From Arcticibacter svalbardensis MN12-7 (lineage in GTDB: Bacteria > Bacteroidota > Bacteroidia > Sphingobacteriales > Sphingobacteriaceae): 41,676 bases of DNA. Below the pieces are notes generated by a model that searched no databases, was not told where the DNA came from, and worked only from the letters and a program-made list of their open reading frames with translations. The DNA lies in the NCBI RefSeq assembly GCF_000403135.1, contig NZ_AQPN01000047.1, positions 1 to 41,676 of the forward strand, in the 5' to 3' direction. Shown here piece after piece: positions 23,537 through 32,107 of this stretch. Both the position numbers and the translations under genes were made by a program. Every line of letters begins with the position of its first letter. Positions within the stretch are counted from its first letter, which is position 1.

Positions 23537-23544
23537 CAAAGATA
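23537..23544 (-). promoter_or_regulatory. -7 element (TATCTTTG) of the recA promoter
   Basis: On the minus strand TATCTTTG fits TAnnTTTG, ending 23 nt before the recA ATG. The -33 region is AT-rich without a clear TTG at the right distance. Confidence 0.5.
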
Positions 23545-23660
23545 ATAAAATATTTTAATGCTAAAAATATTATCAATAAGTTATCATTAACGGATAACTG
23601 TTTAGATCATGTAATGGTCATACAAGTATCTGTAAATGAATTCACATAACGTGTAATTAA

Positions 23661-24332
23661 TTACAATGCTGCGATTTTTTGTTGAATGCGATTTTTTTGC
23701 TCGTAATACTTACAAAAAGATGTCAGTGGACAGATGCCACATTTTGGATTTCTGGCTATACAAATATATCTACCATGTAAAATGAGCCAATGATGAGCAA
23801 TAGCTAATGTATATTTAGGTAAAAACTGAACTAATTGTTTTTCAACAGCAAGAGGAGTAGTGGCCTTATTAGTAAGACCTAATCGATTCGCTACTCTAAA
23901 TACATGCGTGTCGACAGCAATTGCAGGCGTGGCATAAACAACAGAGGCTATCACATTAGCTGTTTTTCGTCCTACTCCAGGAAGCTTTTGGAGTTCTACT
24001 ATATCCGATGGAATCACTCCTCTAAAATCAGAAACAAGCATTTTGGCCATACCGAGTAAGTGTTTAGCCTTATTATTAGGATAACTGACTGTTCTGATAT
24101 AGTTGTATATCTCATCAGCTGTAGATATCGCAAGTGCATAAGCATCTGGAAACCGCTCAAATAGAGCAGGTGTTATCAAATTGATCCGCTTATCTGTGCA
24201 TTGTGCTGATAAAATAACCGCTACAAGCAGCTCGTATGAATTTGAATAATGAAGTTCTGTCTTAGCGTCAGGTTGATGTGATGAAAAATATTCAACAAAC
24301 GCTTTGAACCGATCTTTTTTCAGCATGTACAA
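23661..24332 (-). CDS. nth: endonuclease III (DNA glycosylase/AP lyase)
   Basis: This base-excision repair enzyme removes oxidised pyrimidines and cleaves the abasic site. The helix-hairpin-helix motif is 'LPGVGRKTANV', with catalytic Lys123 (by alignment to E. coli Lys120) and catalytic Asp141 in 'AVDTHVFRV'. The C-terminal 4Fe-4S ligands are C-x6-C-x2-C-x5-C at Cys191, 198, 201 and 207. Its length (223 aa) is normal. An alternative ATG two codons in ('MLKKDRF') is equally possible. It follows the small ORF and the ECF sigma gene on the same strand with a gap of 18 nt, so they may be co-transcribed. Confidence 0.97.
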   Translation of the reverse strand: MYMLKKDRFKAFVEYFSSHQPDAKTELHYSNSYELLVAVILSAQCTDKRINLITPALFERFPDAYALAISTADEIYNYIRTVSYPNNKAKHLLGMAKMLVSDFRGVIPSDIVELQKLPGVGRKTANVIASVVYATPAIAVDTHVFRVANRLGLTNKATTPLAVEKQLVQFLPKYTLAIAHHWLILHGRYICIARNPKCGICPLTSFCKYYEQKNRIQQKIAAL

Positions 24333-24350
24333 AAATAAGAAAATACTGAT

Positions 24351-24545
24351 TTAAGCTCTTAATGTTAATGAATAAGCTTTTATGAAAAGGATTGATTCAG
24401 GAGAAGGTTCCTTCAGTTCTTTGTTTAGATTTTTTTTAATCATCTGATAGAAGAATAGGTCTGTTTCATTAAAAGTTTCAGACACTTCGTTTTTGAAGTC
24501 CTCGGCTGCATATAAGCCGGATGAAAGGGTAGAAAATTGTATCAT
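24351..24545 (-). CDS. small conserved-looking protein downstream of the ECF sigma gene
   Basis: From the ATG at 24545 this encodes 64 aa, with a helical middle ('DLFFYQMIKKNLNKEL') and a C-terminal block 'EPSPESILFIKAYSLTL'. Short proteins with an E-P-S-x-E-x-I-x-x-I-x-x-Y/F-S ending are, to my recollection, common behind ECF sigma genes in Bacteroidota; their role is unknown. Another in-frame ATG at 24557 is four codons upstream but lies within a 14-bp hairpin that would hide it. Lacking a signal peptide or zinc motif, it does not look like a classical membrane anti-sigma factor. Confidence 0.6.
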   Translation of the reverse strand: MIQFSTLSSGLYAAEDFKNEVSETFNETDLFFYQMIKKNLNKELKEPSPESILFIKAYSLTLRA

Positions 24546-24548
24546 AAG

Positions 24549-24585
24549 CCAAACCATTAGTTATTATTGTAAACTAACGGTTTGG
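24549..24585. repeat. 14-bp inverted repeat over the upstream start codon of the small ORF
   Basis: CCAAACCATTAGTT (24549-24562) pairs with AACTAACGGTTTGG (24572-24585) with one wobble and a 9-nt loop. The ATG at 24557 lies in the stem. It sits between the sigma factor stop (24625) and the small ORF, so it may be an attenuator, a translational switch or an RNA-stability element. Confidence 0.6.
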
Positions 24586-24624
24586 ATTGATGTATTATTT
24601 TAAGGAATTAAAACTTTATTTTGA

Positions 24625-25212
24625 TTAGAGCAATTTAATGCTCATTTCCTTAGTTTCAAACATTTTTCTAAGATTGTTCAAAGCATAGCGCATGCGTCCT
24701 AAAGCCGTATTAATGCTCACATTGGTGATATCTGCAATCTCTTTAAAACTCATATCGCCATAATGGCGCATAATTAAGACCTCTTTTTGTTCCGAAGGTA
24801 AAAGCTGTATCATTTTACGTAAATCCTGATGAGTTTGCTCTCTCACCATTTGATCCTCAATGCTCTCATCATAGAATCCTAATACGTCAAATATATCGAA
24901 ACCATCGCCGTTTGTAATAACCGGGGTACGCTTTTCTTTACGAAAATAATCTATTACCAGGTTATGGGCAATTCTCAACACCCAAGGCAGAAACTTACCT
25001 TCTTCGTTGTATTTACCAGTTTTAAGTGTATTAATTACCTTGATAAAGGTATCTTGAAAAATATCTTCAGCCAAATACTGGTCCTTAACCAGCATATAAA
25101 TAGATGTGTAAATTTTGGATTTGTGTCTGCTCACTAATTCTTCCAAACCCGTCTCTTGACCTTCTATATACAAATGTATCAGTTCTTGGTCACTTTTCTC
25201 TTGAAGCTTCAT
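24625..25212 (-). CDS. ECF-type RNA polymerase sigma factor
   Basis: A 195-aa sigma-70 family protein with regions 2 and 4 only. Region 2 shows 'DQYLAEDIFQDTFIKV' and 'FLPWVLRIAHNLVIDYFRK' (-10 binding). Region 4 shows 'LPSEQKEVLIMRHYGDMSFKEIADITNVSINTAL' in outline, ending in the -35 binding helix 'TALGRMRYALNNL'. A purine-rich GAGGGAG precedes the ATG, unusual for this genome's genes. No transmembrane anti-sigma factor (FecR type) follows, so this is not the SusCD-linked class; it resembles the widely conserved stand-alone Bacteroidota ECF factors. Regulon unknown. Confidence 0.92.
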   Translation of the reverse strand: MKLQEKSDQELIHLYIEGQETGLEELVSRHKSKIYTSIYMLVKDQYLAEDIFQDTFIKVINTLKTGKYNEEGKFLPWVLRIAHNLVIDYFRKEKRTPVITNGDGFDIFDVLGFYDESIEDQMVREQTHQDLRKMIQLLPSEQKEVLIMRHYGDMSFKEIADITNVSINTALGRMRYALNNLRKMFETKEMSIKLL

Positions 25213-25541
25213 AGGACTCCCTCTTAATTTTGATTTAAATAAATACTAAATAGTAGAGTAGAGTATTACCAAATTATCTTTGTTTATGTGTGTTTAAATG
25301 CTTCTCAACCTTATTAATGTCAAATATAAATAAATATTATTCGAATAATAACAATAATAATGTAACAAACTAGTTTAATAATTACATGCTTCTATGTAAT
25401 CAGCTTAACGATTAGTTATTTTATAAATATACGCACATAATTCATACCCGGTTTTAATTAAAGTGTTAATTTATGTTAAATTCCTGATTTAACGTTGAAT
25501 TATTAAGCCTTACCTTTGTGTTTTAAACGATAATCGGTTTC
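25213..25541. other. divergent promoter region between ECF sigma gene and uvrA
   Basis: This is 329 bp of very AT-rich DNA. It contains the uvrA -7 element at 25511-25518 and a TAGTAGAGTAGAGTATTA stretch near 25250. No ORF or structured RNA was recognised. Confidence 0.5.
25511..25518 (+). promoter_or_regulatory. -7 element (TACCTTTG) of the uvrA promoter
   Basis: TACCTTTG is a perfect TAnnTTTG match, 23 nt before the uvrA ATG. The nearest TTG (25495) is too close for a standard -33 element. Confidence 0.5.
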
Positions 25542-28343
25542 ATGAATATTGAATCAGAACAGGACCCTAAAAATAACATAATAATTAAGGGTGCCCGGGT
25601 ACATAACTTAAAGAATATAGACGTTAATATTCCTAAAAATAAATTAGTGGTAATTACGGGACTATCAGGTTCCGGTAAGTCTTCCCTGGCATTTGATACA
25701 CTTTATGCTGAAGGTCAACGCCGATATGTTGAAAGCCTTTCTTCCTATGCGCGTCAATTTATGGGACGAATGAATAAGCCCGATGTAGATTATATCAAAG
25801 GAATTGCCCCTGCGATAGCCATCGAGCAAAAGGTTATTTCAAGTAATCCAAGGTCTACAGTGGGTACTTCAACGGAGATTTACGACTACCTAAAACTGCT
25901 GTTTTCCAGAGTTGGTAAAACGATCTCGCCTGTTTCCGGTCAGGAAGTTAAACGTGATTCGGTAACCACTGTCATAGATTTTATTACAAAGCTGCCTGAA
26001 GGTGACCAGATTACCATTTTATGTCCCCTCCATCCCCATAATAACCGTACGCTAAAAGAAGAACTTGCTGTATTACTACAAAAAGGTTTTGTGCGGGTAT
26101 TTAAAGATAATGCACTTTTCAAAATCGAAGATATACTAGCAGATCCTACTGTTAAAAATGAAAAGCTAAACGATAGCGATCTGGTAAAGATTGTCATTGA
26201 CCGCATAACCGTCAACCAGGAAGAGGAAACATTGAGTCGCTTGGGCGATTCCATTCAAACTGCATTTTTTGAAGGTAAGGGTGATTGTTTTGTTGAGCAT
26301 CAGGATGTGCTTCACTTCTTTTGCGATCGTTTTGAATTAGATGGGATCCGATTTGAAGAACCTACACCCAATTTTTTTAGCTTTAATAACCCTTATGGAG
26401 CTTGTAAACGTTGTGAAGGATTTGGAAAAGTAATAGGAATTGATGAAGATCTTGTTATTCCCGATAAAGGAAAGTCCATTTACGACGGCGCTATAGCTCC
26501 ATGGAGAGGAGAGAAGATGGGTACCTGGTTACAAACCTTTCTTAAAAATGCGTTAAAGTTTGATTTTCCTGTTCATCGCTCCTTCAATCAGCTTACTGAT
26601 CAAGAGCGCGATTTAATCTGGAAAGGCAATAAGTATTTTCAAGGTCTGAATGACTTTTTTAAAGAGTTAGAATCGCAGTCTTATAAAATACAATACCGCG
26701 TGATGCTTTCCCGTTACAGAGGAAAAACAAACTGTCCTGAATGTAAGGGAAGCCGGCTTCGGAAAGATGCAACCTACGTTAAAGTCGCCGACAGGTCGAT
26801 CACTGACCTGGTATTAATTCCCCTGGATGAAGCCCTTGTGTTTTTTAATATGCTGCATCTTGAAGGCAATGAAGCAACAATCGCAAAACGGTTACTTGCC
26901 GAAATAACAAGTCGCATTAGCTTTTTAAATGAAGTAGGCTTAGGTTATCTTACACTCAATCGCTTGTCCAATACATTATCAGGAGGCGAATCTCAACGTA
27001 TAAATTTGGCCACCTCTTTAGGAAGCTCTCTTGTTGGTTCTGTTTATGTGTTGGATGAACCCAGCATAGGACTTCACCCCAGAGATACGCATCGCCTTAT
27101 TGGTGTGCTTAAGTCATTAAGGGATGTTGGAAACACCGTGCTCGTAGTCGAACACGAAGAAGAAATGATGAAGGCTGCCGATTACCTTATCGATATAGGT
27201 CCCGAAGCTGGAACGCATGGAGGAAACCTGGTATTCGCAGGCAATTATCAACAAATACTTAAAGACGAAAATAGCCTTACCGGAAAATATCTAAGCGGTA
27301 AAGAGAAAATAGAAGTACCCACCAGCAGAAGGAAATGGACAGACTTTATTGAAATTAAAGGAGCCCGTGAAAATAACCTGAAAGGTATTGATGTTAAATT
27401 TCCTTTAAATGTGTTTACCTGTGTAACAGGTGTATCCGGATCAGGTAAAACCTCTCTCGTTAAACGAATTCTTCAACCTGCACTACAAAAAGTCATCGGA
27501 AATTATTCTGGTGAACAAACAGGGGCCTATGATTCTCTAGAGGGTAGTTTCGATAAAATAGAACATGTCGAACTCGTAGATCAAAATCCAATTGGACGTT
27601 CTTCCCGTTCAAATCCAGTGACTTATGTTAAAGCCTACGATGATATACGCAATCTGTTTGCCTCTCAGTCTGCAGCTAAAGCTACAGGTCTAAAACCTTC
27701 TGCTTTTTCCTTCAATGTGGAAGGTGGACGTTGTGATGTTTGTCAGGGTGAAGGTGAGGTTAAAATAGAAATGCAGTTTATGGCTGATATCTTTTTGCCT
27801 TGTGAAGCCTGTCAGGGTAAACGTTTCAAACAGGACATCCTTGATATTGAATACAAGGAGAAGAATATCTCAGACATTCTTGCTCTAACCATTGAAGAGG
27901 CTTTGGAATTCTTCAAAGATGAACCTAAAATCGCTGCCAAACTACAACCGCTAATGGATGTGGGTCTTGGCTATGTTCATCTGGGTCAGTCTTCCAACAC
28001 GTTATCCGGTGGTGAAGCGCAACGAATCAAACTGGCCTCATTTCTTATCAAAGGAAACAATAGAAGTAGTACACTCTTTGTATTTGATGAACCTACTACA
28101 GGTCTTCATTTTCATGATATCAAAAAACTTTTAAAGTCGTTCAATGCGCTTTTAGACCAGGGAAATACCATCCTTGTCATTGAACATAATGTGGATGTGA
28201 TTAAATGTGCCGATTGGGTCATCGATATCGGTCCCGAGGGAGGAGACAGGGGAGGCAACCTCGTATTTGAGGGCACACCCGAAGATTTATCACAGGTAAA
28301 AGAATCCTATACCGGAGCCTTTTTAAAAGGTGTTTTAAAATAG
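25542..28343 (+). CDS. uvrA: excinuclease ABC subunit A
   Basis: UvrA is the damage-recognition ATPase of nucleotide excision repair. The 933-aa protein shows two ABC modules. The first has Walker A 'GLSGSGKSSL' near residue 40, signature 'LSGGESQRINLA' and 'LDEPSIGLHP'. The second has Walker A 'GVSGSGKTSL', signature 'LSGGEAQRIKLA' and 'FDEPTTGLH'. Zinc-finger cysteine pairs appear as 'CKRCEG' / 'CPECKG' in the first half and 'CDVCQG' / 'CEACQG' in the second. 'SYARQFMGRM' is the UvrB-interaction end. The length is standard. uvrB and uvrC are not in the window. Confidence 0.98.
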   Translation: MNIESEQDPKNNIIIKGARVHNLKNIDVNIPKNKLVVITGLSGSGKSSLAFDTLYAEGQRRYVESLSSYARQFMGRMNKPDVDYIKGIAPAIAIEQKVISSNPRSTVGTSTEIYDYLKLLFSRVGKTISPVSGQEVKRDSVTTVIDFITKLPEGDQITILCPLHPHNNRTLKEELAVLLQKGFVRVFKDNALFKIEDILADPTVKNEKLNDSDLVKIVIDRITVNQEEETLSRLGDSIQTAFFEGKGDCFVEHQDVLHFFCDRFELDGIRFEEPTPNFFSFNNPYGACKRCEGFGKVIGIDEDLVIPDKGKSIYDGAIAPWRGEKMGTWLQTFLKNALKFDFPVHRSFNQLTDQERDLIWKGNKYFQGLNDFFKELESQSYKIQYRVMLSRYRGKTNCPECKGSRLRKDATYVKVADRSITDLVLIPLDEALVFFNMLHLEGNEATIAKRLLAEITSRISFLNEVGLGYLTLNRLSNTLSGGESQRINLATSLGSSLVGSVYVLDEPSIGLHPRDTHRLIGVLKSLRDVGNTVLVVEHEEEMMKAADYLIDIGPEAGTHGGNLVFAGNYQQILKDENSLTGKYLSGKEKIEVPTSRRKWTDFIEIKGARENNLKGIDVKFPLNVFTCVTGVSGSGKTSLVKRILQPALQKVIGNYSGEQTGAYDSLEGSFDKIEHVELVDQNPIGRSSRSNPVTYVKAYDDIRNLFASQSAAKATGLKPSAFSFNVEGGRCDVCQGEGEVKIEMQFMADIFLPCEACQGKRFKQDILDIEYKEKNISDILALTIEEALEFFKDEPKIAAKLQPLMDVGLGYVHLGQSSNTLSGGEAQRIKLASFLIKGNNRSSTLFVFDEPTTGLHFHDIKKLLKSFNALLDQGNTILVIEHNVDVIKCADWVIDIGPEGGDRGGNLVFEGTPEDLSQVKESYTGAFLKGVLK

Positions 28344-28364
28344 ATAGATTTGATAGAGTATTGG

Positions 28365-28372
28365 TATATTTG
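28365..28372 (+). promoter_or_regulatory. -7 element (TATATTTG) before the TauE/SafE gene
   Basis: TATATTTG matches TAnnTTTG, 26 nt before the ATG at 28399 and 22 nt after the uvrA stop. No good -33 element at the right spacing. Confidence 0.4.
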
Positions 28373-28398
28373 CATTTTCTTATTTGATACATTCATAA

Positions 28399-29361
28399 AT
28401 GAACTTACAGACAGAAGAGGAGGATTTTGCCGACGAATTAAATACACTGGATAGTCCTCCTAAAGAAAATACCTCTTTAAAGTGGTTATACTGGCTGTTT
28501 TCACTTCCTATCATAACAATTAGTTTCTTCTTACTATGGCATTATGTACCTGCTTTTAAGGCCAGCTTCGAAGAAATTCCGGTTACTTTCTATTATTTTT
28601 TACTGGCAGGATTCATCTTTGCCATGATTGATGGAGCAATAGGGATGTCTTATGGGGTTACTTCAACAACCTTTAGTATGGCTATGGGCATTCCTCCCGC
28701 ATCTGCAAGTACTGCTGTGCATTTATCTGAAATTCTAAGTAATGGGATCGCAGGCGTAATGCATTACAAAATGGGTAATGTCAATATGAAGTTATTCAGA
28801 TTGCTCGTTGTCCCTGGTATAATCGGTTCTGTAACAGGGGCTTATTTGCTCTCCTCTCTGGAACATTACAGTCATTATACCAAACCCTTTATATCGCTCT
28901 ATACATTAATATTGGGGATCGTAATTCTGAAAAAATCATTTACTATTTCCCGTAAAAATAATAAGGACGCAAAACCTAAAAAGATTAAAAGTATCCGGAC
29001 ACTTGGCCTCTTTGGCGGTTTTATTGATGCTGTAGGTGGAGGAGGCTGGGGCTCAATTGTGCTGTCAACACTCATTGCAGGAGGTCGCAATGCCCGTTTC
29101 TCCCTCGGTGCCGTAAAGTTCTCCCGCTTTTTTATTGCCTTTATGAGCTCACTTACGTTTGTAACTATGTTAAATGGACTTCATTGGGAAGCCATTGGAG
29201 GATTAGTTTTAGGAAGTGCTATTGCCTCCCCTATTGCTGCCCGAGTGGCCAACCGAATATCAGCCAAGACCATTATGGTAGCTGTTGGAATAATCGTTAT
29301 ATTGGCTTCACTTAAAAGTATTGTTGGATTTCTGAGCGATTTAATCAGAATCTTATTTTAA
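28399..29361 (+). CDS. sulfite exporter TauE/SafE family membrane protein
   Basis: A 320-aa integral membrane protein with a 30-residue cytosolic N-terminus and about eight hydrophobic segments. It shows the family's two related halves: 'FIFAMIDGAIGMSYGVTST' in the first and 'LFGGFIDAVGGGGWGSIVLS' in the second, each a G-rich re-entrant motif. TauE/SafE proteins export sulfite, sulfoacetate or related anions. The next gene, a trans-sulfuration enzyme, overlaps by one base (TAATG), so a role in handling sulfur compounds is likely here. Exact substrate inferred only from context. Confidence 0.85.
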   Translation: MNLQTEEEDFADELNTLDSPPKENTSLKWLYWLFSLPIITISFFLLWHYVPAFKASFEEIPVTFYYFLLAGFIFAMIDGAIGMSYGVTSTTFSMAMGIPPASASTAVHLSEILSNGIAGVMHYKMGNVNMKLFRLLVVPGIIGSVTGAYLLSSLEHYSHYTKPFISLYTLILGIVILKKSFTISRKNNKDAKPKKIKSIRTLGLFGGFIDAVGGGGWGSIVLSTLIAGGRNARFSLGAVKFSRFFIAFMSSLTFVTMLNGLHWEAIGGLVLGSAIASPIAARVANRISAKTIMVAVGIIVILASLKSIVGFLSDLIRILF

Positions 29362-30548
29362 TGATCGACAAATTTGAAATGAACGAACAATCTAAATTAA
29401 TTCGTATCCAGGCTGAACGTAGCCAAAACAGAGAACATTCTGTTCCTTTATATCTTACATCTAGCTTTGTATTTGATGATGCAGAACAAGGAAGAGCAGT
29501 ATTCGCTGATGAAGAAGAAGGAATCATTTATTCCCGCTACTCCAATCCGAATACCACCGAATTTATTGACAAAGTATGTATGCTCGAAGGGGCAGAAGCT
29601 GGTTTAGCCTTTTCATCAGGGATGGCTGCTGTTTTTGCATCCCTTGCCGGATTACTTAGAAGTGGCGACCATGTGCTCGCATGCCGCTCTATTTTTGGGT
29701 CTACGCATCAGTTACTGACGCAACTCTTACCTCGTTGGGGAATTACCAGTTCGTATGTGGATGCTTTGGAACCTGAAACATGGGAAGCCGCAATACGTCC
29801 CGAAACCAAAATGATCTTTTTGGAAACTCCTTCTAATCCCGGACTTGAACTAGTTGATCTGGAATGGCTCGGAGGACTTAAGAAGAAATATCCCCATATT
29901 ATCCTAAACGTTGATAATTGCTTTGCCACACCCTACCTGCAAAAGCCGCTGAAGTATGGTATTGATCTTGTATCTCATTCTGCTACCAAATATATGGATG
30001 GACAAGGTCGTGTTCTTGGCGGATTAGTTGCTGGAAGAGCCGATCTCATTAAAGAACTTATGTTTTTCATCAGGCATACAGGTCCTGCCATGTCTGCATT
30101 CAACGCCTGGATCTTTTCAAAAAGTCTCGAAACATTACCTATTCGTATGGATAGGCATTGCAGTTCAGCACTTAAACTGGCAGAGTTACTGGATGTTCAC
30201 GAAGAAATTGAAGTAGTACGGTATCCACATTTACCCTCACATCCGCAATACGAATTAGCAAAACGGCAGATGAAGCAAGGCGGAGGAGTCGTGACCTTTA
30301 TCGTTAAAGGAGGTTTTGAACGTGCTAAGAAATTCCTTGATGCACTGGAAATGATCCTGATTACTTCAAATCTTGGCGATTCCCGTACAATAGGTACACA
30401 TCCGGCCTCTACCACTCATTCTAAATTAACCGAGCAGGAAAGACAAGCCATAGGTATTTACCCCGGCTCTATTCGTATTTCCGTAGGACTAGAAGATGTA
30501 GACGATATTCTTAATGATGTAAAACAAGCTTTAGAGCGTTCAAAATAA
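29361..30548 (+). CDS. metZ: trans-sulfuration family PLP enzyme (O-succinyl/acetylhomoserine sulfhydrylase type)
   Basis: A Cys/Met-metabolism PLP enzyme of 395 aa. The PLP lysine is Lys210 in 'SHSATKYMDGQG', the tetramer-partner motif is 'YSRYSNPN' (57-64), and 'SSGMAAVFASL' binds the phosphate. 'SNLGDSRTIGTHPASTTHS' is typical of the gamma-family. The 'MDGQGRVLGG' stretch and length fit O-succinylhomoserine sulfhydrylase (MetZ), which makes homocysteine from sulfide; cystathionine gamma-synthase or lyase remain possible. It starts on the last base of the TauE/SafE stop codon, and the OsmC gene follows after 4 nt. The second in-frame ATG (Met7) is an alternative start. Confidence 0.85.
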   Translation: MIDKFEMNEQSKLIRIQAERSQNREHSVPLYLTSSFVFDDAEQGRAVFADEEEGIIYSRYSNPNTTEFIDKVCMLEGAEAGLAFSSGMAAVFASLAGLLRSGDHVLACRSIFGSTHQLLTQLLPRWGITSSYVDALEPETWEAAIRPETKMIFLETPSNPGLELVDLEWLGGLKKKYPHIILNVDNCFATPYLQKPLKYGIDLVSHSATKYMDGQGRVLGGLVAGRADLIKELMFFIRHTGPAMSAFNAWIFSKSLETLPIRMDRHCSSALKLAELLDVHEEIEVVRYPHLPSHPQYELAKRQMKQGGGVVTFIVKGGFERAKKFLDALEMILITSNLGDSRTIGTHPASTTHSKLTEQERQAIGIYPGSIRISVGLEDVDDILNDVKQALERSK

Positions 30549-30552
30549 CACA

Positions 30553-30969
30553 ATGAAGATAGAAATAAACCGGGTAAATGATGCCGTGCATTTCGAAGCA
30601 TCGGCACCTTCATCTACTGTAAAAGTTCATATTGATGGATCACCCGAAATTGGTGGTCAGGGATTAGGCGTCCGTCCGATGGAATTAGTTTTAATGGCCT
30701 TAGGCTCTTGCAGTTCTTTAGATCTCATCTCTATATTAAAAAAGCAACGTCAGGATATTCAGGATATCTCTATATCAGTGGAAGCTGACCGTACAGATGC
30801 TGTACCGGCGGTATTTACCGCTATCCGTATGACATTCAACCTGAAAGGTAATATAGATCCTGCAAAAGCAGAGAAAGCAGCAGAACTAGCAGTGAAAAAA
30901 TACTGTTCAGTGCACGATATGCTGGCAGCAGGTGGAGTGAAAATCAGCTATACGATCAATATCGAATAA
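30553..30969 (+). CDS. OsmC family protein
   Basis: A 138-aa OsmC/Ohr-fold protein with the two conserved cysteines, Cys53 in 'LGSCSSLDLI' and Cys118 in 'KKYCSVHDML'. In characterised members these reduce organic hydroperoxides with a thiol partner. Its position directly behind a sulfide-using enzyme and a sulfite-type exporter suggests a link with low-molecular thiols or sulfide. It resembles the YhfA-like branch more than Ohr, but I cannot settle that by eye. The gene converges with the DUF2157 gene with only a 2-nt gap and no room for a terminator. Confidence 0.88.
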   Translation: MKIEINRVNDAVHFEASAPSSTVKVHIDGSPEIGGQGLGVRPMELVLMALGSCSSLDLISILKKQRQDIQDISISVEADRTDAVPAVFTAIRMTFNLKGNIDPAKAEKAAELAVKKYCSVHDMLAAGGVKISYTINIE

Positions 30970-30971
30970 CC

Positions 30972-32006
30972 TTATTTTACGTTCCATATTTTTTCGGCCT
31001 TACGTCCGATAAGCCAAAACGATACGGCTAATATGCCAAAGAATATAGCTTTATCAGTTCGGTCCCACATATATTCAAAATATCGGGTATAGATATTAAT
31101 CAGCAGAAAGGTGATCCCAAATTCACGGGCTATTTCATCTTTCTGCTTTAATCCATACAGCATAACCAAAAGTGCTGCACCTGATGATAATATTCCCCAA
31201 TACACCAGTGATATCTGACTGGTTTTTAACCAATCTTCAATAGTCCCCAGATTCCCAAAGATCGAGAGGATCCATATGGAGATGAAAAAATAGAACAAGC
31301 CCATTATATACGTCAGTGTATTAAAACCCTCCAGCTTTTTTAGTTTTTCGAGTATTAGCCCTACAGCAGTAAGCACCGCACCAAAAACCACAAAGCGGAG
31401 CGGATAATTAAGTCCCAGGAAATAGTTGCTCCAATTAGTCTGATACCCGGTTTCCGTTCCAAACCAGCTTCCTAATGAAATCAGTGCAAAGGCCCAGATC
31501 AGCTTCGATTGAAACTTCCAGGCAAGAATCCCATATATAAAAACGGAGAGTAAAAATAAAGTAGAAAAATGGCCCGAACCATTGTCCAGTGCTTTTCCTA
31601 AAAACGCAATGCTAATGGCTGTAAAAAGTACACCTGAAAATAAAGTGGCTTCATTGCTAAACAATCGTTCTGGATATTTTCTTTTTTGCCTTTGACCGTA
31701 GTAATACATCCATACGGCTATCCCTGCTGCTATTGCGCTGATTAATACATCAGGCGTATTGTAAAGGCTTTGCAAAAGGTTGATAATGGCGTCATTAATA
31801 ACCAATGAAGCCACAGCAATCAATCCGCAAGCCAACGCAATCCAGAAAGAATATTGTGCCAGTCTGCGCCAATCAAATTGTTTAACTTCATAGGACGATC
31901 GTAACCCGGCTGCTTTCTCCTGATCAATCAGGCCCTCTTTTTCCCAATAGCTGATGGTTTCATCAAGAAATTGAGCCTCCTGTTTGTCCACATTTAGGTT
32001 CTTCAT
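30972..32006 (-). CDS. DUF2157 domain membrane protein
   Basis: The N-terminal 45 residues form the soluble helical DUF2157 head ('ISYWEKEGLIDQEKAAGLRSSY'), followed by about ten hydrophobic helices to the C-terminus. The start is taken at the fourth codon of the open frame (MKNLNVDK, ATG 32006); the earlier ATG at 32015 adds only three residues. Function unknown for the family. It is downstream of ribF on the same strand after a gap of about 100 nt, and may be part of that transcript. Confidence 0.8.
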   Translation of the reverse strand: MKNLNVDKQEAQFLDETISYWEKEGLIDQEKAAGLRSSYEVKQFDWRRLAQYSFWIALACGLIAVASLVINDAIINLLQSLYNTPDVLISAIAAGIAVWMYYYGQRQKRKYPERLFSNEATLFSGVLFTAISIAFLGKALDNGSGHFSTLFLLSVFIYGILAWKFQSKLIWAFALISLGSWFGTETGYQTNWSNYFLGLNYPLRFVVFGAVLTAVGLILEKLKKLEGFNTLTYIMGLFYFFISIWILSIFGNLGTIEDWLKTSQISLVYWGILSSGAALLVMLYGLKQKDEIAREFGITFLLINIYTRYFEYMWDRTDKAIFFGILAVSFWLIGRKAEKIWNVK

Positions 32007-32107
32007 ATACAACAAAATATCCCTGTAATTTTATCTTTTGTAAGCATCCTCTTAGGTTTATTGGGTGTCGTAAACCGAAGATTTTATTTGATAACCAGCA
32101 GTTTGGG

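Noticed and set aside
25940-26254. 104-codon minus-strand ORF within uvrA
   Set aside because: Ser-rich antisense shadow of conserved uvrA codons.
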